A stretch of 10,945 nt of DNA. Origin: an uncultured Lachnospiraceae bacterium (GTDB taxonomy: Bacteria > Bacillota > Clostridia > Lachnospirales > Lachnospiraceae). Under the pieces are notes generated by a model. It was not told the origin of the DNA, searched no databases, and saw only the letters and a list, made by a program, of their open reading frames with translations. The stretch spans positions 1-10,945 of the forward strand of contig CATZYB010000078.1 of assembly GCA_958426095.1 (NCBI GenBank). The letters are read 5' to 3'. The position numbers were made by a program, and so were the translations under genes. Positions 7,455-10,945 of the stretch are shown here, piece by piece (position 1 is the stretch's first letter; each line of letters opens with the position of its first letter).

Positions 7455-7483
7455 TTGACAAATAACCTCAAGTGACTTATCAT
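7455..7483 (+). promoter_or_regulatory. Sigma-A promoter of the kinase-like gene
   Basis: TTGACA (7455-7460) is a perfect -35. It is followed by a 17-base spacer and TATCAT (7478-7483). Transcription should start near 7490, 37 bases before the ATG. It is divergent from the pdaA promoter in the same 159-base gap. Confidence 0.75.
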
Positions 7484-7526
7484 AGAACCTATATAAAATG
7501 ATTTACATCAAAGGGGGCACACATCT

Positions 7527-8012
7527 ATGGGATTAGTTATTACGATGAGCCGCAGATACGGCACAGGCGCAAGCACTATTGCGAAAGAATTATCAGAGAG
7601 ACTGGGTCTCCCGGTTTACGATAAGGTGGATGTTGAGCAGGAGGTGCGAAAGAACGCTTTTGAGACGGAAGCGGAAGCTATTCGCGAGTTGGCGGAACAG
7701 CCTTGCATTATTCTTGGACGATGTGCGTCAGAAATTTTGAAAGACCAGTCCAATGTTTTTAATATTTATGTGTGTGCTGAGAAGGAGGACCGGATCCGTC
7801 GTGTAATGGAGCGGGATTCCCTTCCTTATGCGGACGCTGTAAAGCGGATTGAGGAAACCGATGCGGAGCGGGAGAAGTATTACTATCAGCATACCGGAAA
7901 GACCTGGGGCGATGTGAGTGATTATCATATTATATTGGATACATCAGAGTGGGGCATCGAGAATTGTGCCGATGTATTGATTCGTTATTTTGAACGAATG
8001 CAGTATATTTAA
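7527..8012 (+). CDS. Short cytidylate-kinase-like P-loop protein
   Basis: Nucleotide-kinase-fold protein of 161 residues that resembles the cytidylate kinase-like family (Cytidylate_kin2). The N-terminus has the family's variant P-loop, Ser-Arg-Arg-Tyr-Gly-Thr-Gly-Ala-Ser-Thr (8-17), followed by IAKELSERLGLPVYDK. Then comes CIILGRCASEIL (60-71), a lid-like ERDSLPYADAVKRIEETDAERE (95-116), and HTGKTWGDVSDYHIILDTS (122-140). Other family members that I know are near 200 residues, with a longer central segment between the 'YDK' and 'GRCA' motifs. Here only about 30 residues remain, so the NMP-binding part is reduced. The physiological substrate is unknown, and it may not be a true CMP kinase. 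AAGGGGG (7511-7517) lies 9 bases before the ATG. The next gene starts 52 bases downstream and may share the transcript. Confidence 0.75.
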   Translation: MGLVITMSRRYGTGASTIAKELSERLGLPVYDKVDVEQEVRKNAFETEAEAIRELAEQPCIILGRCASEILKDQSNVFNIYVCAEKEDRIRRVMERDSLPYADAVKRIEETDAEREKYYYQHTGKTWGDVSDYHIILDTSEWGIENCADVLIRYFERMQYI

Positions 8013-8064
8013 GCGATACATAAAATAGCTTCTGTTTTTATGAAGCATAGCGGAGGTAAAAACA

Positions 8065-8271
8065 ATGAAAATTGTAGTTGGAGAAGTTATGGAAAACGTG
8101 ATTGTATGTGAGACAGACAATGCGACGTTAAGACTCCCAAGAGAGCTTTTCCCAAGACGGGTTTTCCCGGGAGATGTGGCGGATTATGAAGACGGTAAAG
8201 TGACCATGTGGGATGAGGAGCAGCAGTTGGAAGAGGAACAGGTCGCCATGTTGTTTAAAATGTTGATGTAA
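8065..8271 (+). CDS. DUF3006-like small protein
   Basis: An acidic 68-residue protein with no signal or membrane segment. Visible pattern: an N-terminal beta strand pair (KIVVGEVMENVIVCE), LRLPRELFP, a Pro-Gly-Asp-Val turn (35-38), and a Glu/Gln-rich helix ending in LFKML. This order (strand - Pro-containing loop - GDV - charged helix ending in LFxxL) resembles the small DUF3006 family, whose function is unknown. The ATG has GGAGG (8052-8056) 8 bases upstream, which is strong support for translation. It lies 52 bases after the kinase-like gene with no clear promoter between and is followed by a strong terminator, so the two genes are probably one unit. Confidence 0.7.
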   Translation: MKIVVGEVMENVIVCETDNATLRLPRELFPRRVFPGDVADYEDGKVTMWDEEQQLEEEQVAMLFKMLM

Positions 8272-8290
8272 GTATTTGATAAAAATACAG

Positions 8291-8322
8291 AAGGCTGACC
8301 CCGATGAGACGTCAGCCTTTTT
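8291..8322 (+). terminator. Rho-independent terminator after the DUF3006-like gene
   Basis: AAGGCTGAC (8291-8299) and GTCAGCCTT (8311-8319) form a perfect 9-bp stem with an 11-base loop, followed by a T run to 8322. It lies between convergent genes. On the minus strand the tail is poorer in T, so action there is uncertain. Confidence 0.88.
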
Positions 8323-8339
8323 CAATTTCCCGGAAGCTG

Positions 8340-8816
8340 TCAGTTTCCTTCACTGTCGGATGAAACGGATTGAGCGTGCATAAGTGTCTGGATCATCTGA
8401 ATCTGTTCCGGAGTAATATTCATGTTTTTCATCTGGTTCATCTGATTCATCATGTTGGAAAAGTCCGTATTTTTAGTGAGCTCATTGTACTGGTTATAGA
8501 GCCGTACCGCATTTAATATGTTCAAAAACTGATCGATTTGTTCAGCCTCGGCGGGGGCGCAGTATTTGCGGATATCTTTGAGGATTTCTTCAATACCGGG
8601 CCGGTGACCGTCCGGGGAAACGGAACATATGGAGATTTTTTCCTGATTAAAAAGGTTGACAGTTTGTTTTAATTCCAATATTCGGGCAAGCATGGCCAAC
8701 ATTTTCCCGGAAGAAGGATCCATGTAGGTTACTGCGGCCTTAAGCATTTGGGATGTACCCTGAAAGGACTGACGGTCCAGCTCTGTCAGGGGGATATAGG
8801 TTGTTTCATTGGACAT
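8340..8816 (-). CDS. Conserved-looking protein of unknown function, Met/Gln/Asn-rich C-terminus
   Basis: I do not recognise this gene with confidence. It encodes 158 residues, with no signal peptide or membrane segment and apparently mostly helical. The N-terminal half has a hydrophobic helix region (about 34-58, SSGKMLAMLARILELKQTV). A middle helix pair follows (about 75-112: IEEILKDIRKY and QIDQFLNILNAVRLYNQY). The tail is Met/Asn/Gln-rich (120-147: repeated 'N-Q-M' units, then TPEQIQMIQTLMHAQ) and ends in a polar stretch. The ATG at 8816 has GAGGTG about 6 bases upstream on its strand. It lies downstream of, and in the same direction as, the Gly/Cys-rich gene with a hairpin between. No clear promoter of its own was found; a TACAAT at 8847-8842 lacks a -35. 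It may be a cytoplasmic or spore-associated structural protein, but this is a guess. Confidence 0.7.
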   Translation of the reverse strand: MSNETTYIPLTELDRQSFQGTSQMLKAAVTYMDPSSGKMLAMLARILELKQTVNLFNQEKISICSVSPDGHRPGIEEILKDIRKYCAPAEAEQIDQFLNILNAVRLYNQYNELTKNTDFSNMMNQMNQMKNMNITPEQIQMIQTLMHAQSVSSDSEGN

Positions 8817-8872
8817 GGTTCCACCTCAAATTTCATTTAATATTGTACCGCATTTGCCGCGGCATAGTATAG

Positions 8873-8892
8873 GGGGTGCCCGAAGGCACCCC
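8873..8892. terminator. GC-rich hairpin between the two minus-strand genes
   Basis: GGGGTGCC (8873-8880), loop CGAA, GGCACCCC (8885-8892): a perfect 8-bp stem that on the minus strand is closed by a C(UUCG)G tetraloop. It lies 18 bases past the stop of the Gly/Cys-rich gene, where a terminator is expected. However, the T-rich tail (GTCTTTTG) is on the plus-strand side, and the minus strand continues CCCTATACT. It may be a terminator for plus-strand readthrough, an mRNA 3'-end stabiliser, or both. Confidence 0.5.
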
Positions 8893-8910
8893 GTCTTTTG
8901 TTGTCATAAA

Positions 8911-9177
8911 TCAGCAGCAGCCGCAGCCATTATTGCCGTTGCCGGTAAAGCAGGACAGAAGGATGATCAGAAGCAGCCAGTCACAGCTGGAACCATTCCC
9001 GAATCCTCCGCAGCGGTCATTGTTGCCGCAGCCACAACCGCCGTTGCCGAAGCAGCTTAAGATCAGGATCAACCAGATCAGAGAGCAGCTGTCTCCTCCG
9101 TTGAAAAATCCAGCGTTATTTCCACATCCACAACCACAATCATTGTTACCGCAGCCGGTAGCAGCTAAATCACTCAT
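8911..9177 (-). CDS. Gly/Cys/Asn-rich small protein with internal duplication (coat-like)
   Basis: The protein has 88 residues, of which 21 are Gly, 14 Cys and 12 Asn. It consists of two related units, starting at GNND (10-13) and GNND (51-54), each with Cys-Gly runs, then a short hydrophobic stretch (33-40 LIWLILIL; 68-74 LLLIILL) ending in Leu-Ser-Cys-Phe and a Gly-Asn-Gly tail. It has no conventional signal peptide. Similar high-cysteine proteins in clostridia are often annotated 'chorion class high-cysteine' because of composition alone. A cross-linked or hydrophobic spore-surface role is plausible but not shown. Translation is well supported by GGAGG (9188-9184) 6 bases before the ATG. 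A possible sigma-K promoter lies upstream. The plus-strand frame over this region is Pro/Gln-rich and is a composition artefact. Confidence 0.75.
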   Translation of the reverse strand: MSDLAATGCGNNDCGCGCGNNAGFFNGGDSCSLIWLILILSCFGNGGCGCGNNDRCGGFGNGSSCDWLLLIILLSCFTGNGNNGCGCC

Positions 9178-9215
9178 TGTTTGCCTCCATAAATTATTAA
9201 TATTTACTTTTGATT

Positions 9216-9243
9216 TATATTATGTATGATGACTTGTCTGGTT
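9216..9243 (-). promoter_or_regulatory. Possible sigma-K-type promoter of the Gly/Cys-rich gene
   Basis: Read on the minus strand: AACC (9243-9240), a 16-base spacer after the AC, then CATAATATA (9224-9216). This fits the mother-cell sigma-K pattern (mACm, about 16 bases, CATAnnnTA). The transcript would begin near 9208, with the GGAGG in a leader of about 30 bases. The -35 signal is very short and the region AT-rich, so this is tentative. Confidence 0.35.
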
Positions 9244-9262
9244 TCGCATTTTACGATAAAAT
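9234..9262 (+). promoter_or_regulatory. Sigma-A-type promoter of the mnmM gene
   Basis: TTGTCT (9234-9239), a 17-base spacer and TAAAAT (9257-9262), with transcription from about 9269 and a leader of about 35 bases. It is divergent from, and its -35 region overlaps, the possible sigma-K promoter on the other strand. Confidence 0.6.
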
Positions 9263-9303
9263 TTATTCAGGCCGCAGAGTGAACTTATAGAGGAGGAATT
9301 CAC

Positions 9304-9855
9304 ATGCAGATGGTAGAAAGAGTCCATCGGATATTAAGTGAGAAATTAAATCAGGGAGACCGGGCGGCAGACGCCACTGTAGGAAACGGCTGGGATACGT
9401 TGAAGCTCTGTGAACTGGTTGGAGAAACGGGAAAGGTCTACGGATTTGATATACAAAAAGAAGCTATTTTAAATACAAAAGAGCGTTTGGAGAAAGCCGG
9501 GTACACAGAGCGGGCCGAATTATTTTGCTGTTCCCACAGCGAAGTCAGTGATCGGATCCATGAAAATATTCAGGCTTTTACAATGAACCTGGGCTATCTT
9601 CCGGGAGGAGATAAACAGATCATCACCCGAAGGGAGTCTACGATCGAGGCGTTGAAGGGGCTTACGGAGTTATTAAGTCCCGGCGGCCTGGGCATTGTTC
9701 TTGTATATTACGGTCATCCGGGTGGCCCGGAGGAAAAAGCGGCGGTTGAAACTTTTATGGAATCACTGCCTTCCGGTTGGGGAGAAATTTTGCGGACAGA
9801 AATTGTCAATAGAAAAAATTGTCCGCCAATTTTATATATTTTGGAGAAAAAATAA
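9304..9855 (+). CDS. mnmM: MnmM (YtqB-type) tRNA methyltransferase
   Basis: Class I SAM-dependent methyltransferase of the YtqB family (once called 'rRNA methylase'). Bacillus YtqB is now known as MnmM, which methylates 5-aminomethyl-2-thiouridine at wobble position 34 of certain tRNAs. There are 183 residues. Visible motifs: SAM motif I Asp-Ala-Thr-Val-Gly-Asn-Gly (23-29) followed by WDT; motif II GFDIQKEAI (47-55); the family signature Asn-Leu-Gly-Tyr-Leu-Pro-Gly-Gly-Asp-Lys (95-104) and ITRRESTIEAL; LVYYGHPGG (133-141) near the C-terminal strand; and an ending in NCPPILYILEKK. The ATG has AGGAGG (9291-9296) 7 bases upstream. It appears to be a single gene under its own promoter. Family assignment is firm; the exact tRNA substrate is inferred from the Bacillus enzyme. 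Confidence 0.85.
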   Translation: MQMVERVHRILSEKLNQGDRAADATVGNGWDTLKLCELVGETGKVYGFDIQKEAILNTKERLEKAGYTERAELFCCSHSEVSDRIHENIQAFTMNLGYLPGGDKQIITRRESTIEALKGLTELLSPGGLGIVLVYYGHPGGPEEKAAVETFMESLPSGWGEILRTEIVNRKNCPPILYILEKK

Positions 9856-9869
9856 AATTTTATTTTCTC
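9846..9869 (+). terminator. Weak AT-only palindrome at the end of mnmM
   Basis: AAAATAAAA (9849-9857) is followed directly by TTTTATTTT (9858-9866), flanked by GAG and CTC. It overlaps the mnmM stop codon and has a T-rich 3' side. A stem made only of A-T pairs is a poor terminator, so this is listed as a possibility. Confidence 0.25.
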
Positions 9870-9901
9870 GTCAGGCTTCGACAAATTTTGGAGATTGTTC
9901 G

Positions 9902-9910
9902 TGATATAAT
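9902..9910 (+). promoter_or_regulatory. Extended -10 promoter of the XRE-type gene
   Basis: TGA-TATAAT (9902-9910) is a perfect -10 with an extended TG. The -35 position (CAAATT) is poor. Transcription would begin near 9917, giving a leader of about 26 bases that contains GAGGAG. A GGGTCATAT (9912-9920) sits on the start point. Confidence 0.6.
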
Positions 9911-9942
9911 CGGGTCATATCTTTAAATGAGGAGAATGACTT

Positions 9943-10176
9943 ATGAAAACAGATGAACACAAGATGACCCAACTGGGATATGCTCTTCGGGAATACCGGG
10001 TCAGACATAATATGACCCAGCAGGAACTGGCAGAAAAACTGGGCGTGAGTACAAACACAATTCATCTCTGGGAGACGAAAGTGTGTAAGCCGTCGATGGG
10101 CTCATTGCTGCTGTTGTCTGATTTATTGGAAATTTCATTGCTCGATATTATTTCCAAAGCCAAAAAAGATTATTGA
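9943..10176 (+). CDS. XRE-family helix-turn-helix regulator
   Basis: A small DNA-binding protein of 77 residues made up of one helix-turn-helix domain. LGYALREYRVRHNMTQQELA (11-30) is the first helix pair, LGVSTNTIHLWE (33-44) the recognition helix region, and CKPSMGSLLLLSDLLEIS (48-65) the closing helices typical of Cro/CI (XRE) proteins. There is no sensor, peptidase or toxin-antitoxin partner domain. The ATG has GAGGAG (9929-9934) 8 bases upstream. The targets are unknown. Repeats of GGGTCA/TGACCC near its start site could be autoregulatory. It precedes galE by 131 bases with no terminator seen, so readthrough into the galE leader is possible. Confidence 0.85.
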   Translation: MKTDEHKMTQLGYALREYRVRHNMTQQELAEKLGVSTNTIHLWETKVCKPSMGSLLLLSDLLEISLLDIISKAKKDY

Positions 10177-10212
10177 GTACATAAATGGGTATATTGTTTG
10201 GAGGGGTATTCC

Positions 10213-10257
10213 ATGAATTTGAAAAATGTGATATACTGTGAACACTTGGTGAGGTAG
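10213..10257 (+). CDS. Candidate 14-residue micro-ORF in front of galE
   Basis: ATG at 10213, stop TAG at 10255-10257, encoding Met-Asn-Leu-Lys-Asn-Val-Ile-Tyr-Cys-Glu-His-Leu-Val-Arg. The only strong evidence is the GGAGGGG at 10200-10206, at ideal spacing (6 bases). The galE -10 box lies inside it, so only a transcript from further upstream (for example from the XRE gene promoter) could carry it whole. It may be a leader peptide or chance. Confidence 0.3.
   Translation: MNLKNVIYCEHLVR
10229..10237 (+). promoter_or_regulatory. Extended -10 promoter of galE
   Basis: TGA-TATACT (10229-10237), a good extended -10. The -35 position (TTCCAT) is weak. Transcription would begin near 10244, leaving a leader of about 64 bases that holds a direct repeat (TGGTGAG at 10247-10253 and 10267-10273). 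Confidence 0.55.
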
Positions 10258-10307
10258 TTTCGAACCTGGTGAGAACACATAGTTTAACAGATGAAAAGGA
10301 GAAAAAC

Positions 10308-10945
10308 ATGGCGATATTAGTGACCGGCGGTGCCGGATATATTGGAAGTCATACCTGTGTAGAACTTTTGAATGCAGGATACGATGTGGTCGTAGTAGAT
10401 AATTTATGTAACTCATGCAAGGAAGCTTTAGACCGGGTTCAGGAGATTACCGGAAAGACTTTAAAATTTTATGAAGTTGATATTTTAGACAGAGAAAGCC
10501 TGATCAAAGTATTCGAGGCAGAACAGATCGATTCGGTCATTCACTTTGCCGGATTGAAAGCTGTCGGTGAATCTGTGGCTAAGCCATTGGAATATTATCA
10601 TAATAATATTACAGGTACGTTGGTACTCTGTGATGTTATGCGGAATCATGGCGTAAAAAATATTGTGTTCAGTTCCTCTGCGACCGTTTACGGTACGCCG
10701 GCTTTTGTTCCGATCACAGAAGAGTGCCCGAAAGGTGTCTGCACGAATCCTTACGGATGGACAAAATCCATGCTGGAACAGATCTTGACAGACTTGCACA
10801 CTGCAGATCCGGAGTGGAAAGTAGTACTGCTTCGTTATTTTAATCCGATCGGTGCCCACGAGAGCGGACGTATAGGAGAAAATCCAAAGGGTATTCCGAA
10901 CAATCTTGTGACATATATCACTCAGGTGGCTGTTGTCATACAGGA
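10308..10945 (+). CDS. galE: UDP-glucose 4-epimerase, N-terminal 212 codons (3' end outside window)
   Basis: Cytoplasmic NAD-dependent short-chain dehydrogenase that interconverts UDP-glucose and UDP-galactose, for galactose use and for making cell-surface polysaccharide precursors. The NAD-binding Rossmann motif is Gly-Gly-Ala-Gly-Tyr-Ile-Gly (7-13). Asp31-Asn32 end the second strand, VDILD is at 57-61 and HFAGLKAVGES at 79-89. The catalytic triad is Ser124 in SSSATVYG, Tyr149 and Lys153 in PYGWTKSMLEQIL; these numbers match E. coli GalE. The substrate loop RYFNPIGAHESG follows at 176-187. The ATG has AAGGAG (10296-10301) 6 bases upstream. The gene runs off the right edge. The last codons depart from the family consensus (Val-Thr-Tyr-Ile and Val-Ala-Val-Val-Ile, where NLMPYI and VAVGK/R are expected), which deserves checking. 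Confidence 0.93.
   Translation, partial: MAILVTGGAGYIGSHTCVELLNAGYDVVVVDNLCNSCKEALDRVQEITGKTLKFYEVDILDRESLIKVFEAEQIDSVIHFAGLKAVGESVAKPLEYYHNNITGTLVLCDVMRNHGVKNIVFSSSATVYGTPAFVPITEECPKGVCTNPYGWTKSMLEQILTDLHTADPEWKVVLLRYFNPIGAHESGRIGENPKGIPNNLVTYITQVAVVIQ

Noticed and set aside
8028..8046. Small hairpin GCTTC / GAAGC before the DUF3006-like gene
   Set aside because: The 5-bp stem lacks a T tail and is too weak for a terminator. There is no sign of a riboswitch.
8855..8864. TGCCGCGGCA palindrome upstream of the 158-residue gene
   Set aside because: It is a single short palindrome with no second copy and no clear promoter around it. It could be an operator, but nothing supports this.
8876..9229. 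Plus-strand Pro/Gln-rich frame of 117 codons
   Set aside because: It is the complement of the Gly/Cys codons of the minus-strand gene and has no ribosome binding site, while the minus-strand frame has GGAGG at ideal spacing.
10485..10859. Minus-strand frame of 124 codons opposite galE
   Set aside because: It is entirely antisense to a well-conserved enzyme, with no start signals.

Overview
The window looks like chromosomal DNA of an endospore-forming, low-to-moderate-GC Firmicute, most likely a Lachnospiraceae-type Clostridium relative. The reasons are the family content (a PdaA-type cortex deacetylase, a BceRS-BceAB-type module, a YtqB/MnmM-type methyltransferase, a Gly/Cys-rich coat-like protein), strong AGGAGG-like ribosome binding sites before nearly every gene, and sigma-A-like promoters with extended -10 boxes. 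No tRNA, rRNA, CRISPR array, insertion sequence or phage gene was seen. This is mostly core and housekeeping DNA, not a genomic island.

Left part (1-1775): the C-terminal part of a beta-propeller glycosidase-like protein is cut by the left edge. It is translationally coupled (TAATG) to nagA, N-acetylglucosamine-6-phosphate deacetylase, and a clear hairpin terminator follows. Together they suggest sugar or amino-sugar catabolism.

Centre-left (1790-6500): a complete Bce-type cell-envelope stress and peptide-antibiotic resistance module. It has an OmpR-family response regulator and a short intramembrane-sensing histidine kinase under one promoter, then a 113-base intergenic region, then an ABC ATPase and a ten-helix FtsX-type permease with a large extracytoplasmic domain. 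The intergenic region holds three phased copies of a half-site (AAATGTAAG, AAATGTAAG, inverted TACATTT) upstream of an extended -10 promoter with no good -35. This is the expected layout for a promoter activated by the response regulator. A terminator closes the block.

Centre (6543-8322): a PdaA-like muramic-acid deacetylase on the minus strand with a sigma-G-like promoter. Divergent from it, under a near-consensus sigma-A promoter, are an unusually short cytidylate-kinase-like P-loop protein and a 68-residue DUF3006-like protein, closed by a strong terminator.

Right part (8340-10945): two minus-strand genes (a 158-residue protein of unknown function and an 88-residue Gly/Cys/Asn-rich protein with an internal duplication and a possible sigma-K promoter). 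Divergent from these, on the plus strand, are an mnmM (ytqB) tRNA-modification methyltransferase, a 77-residue XRE-type regulator, a candidate 14-codon micro-ORF, and the first 212 codons of galE, cut by the right edge.

No clearly new multi-gene system was found. The items most worth a second look are the phased operator between the Bce kinase and transporter genes, the duplicated Cys/Gly-rich protein, the reduced kinase, and departures from the GalE consensus in the last bases of the window.
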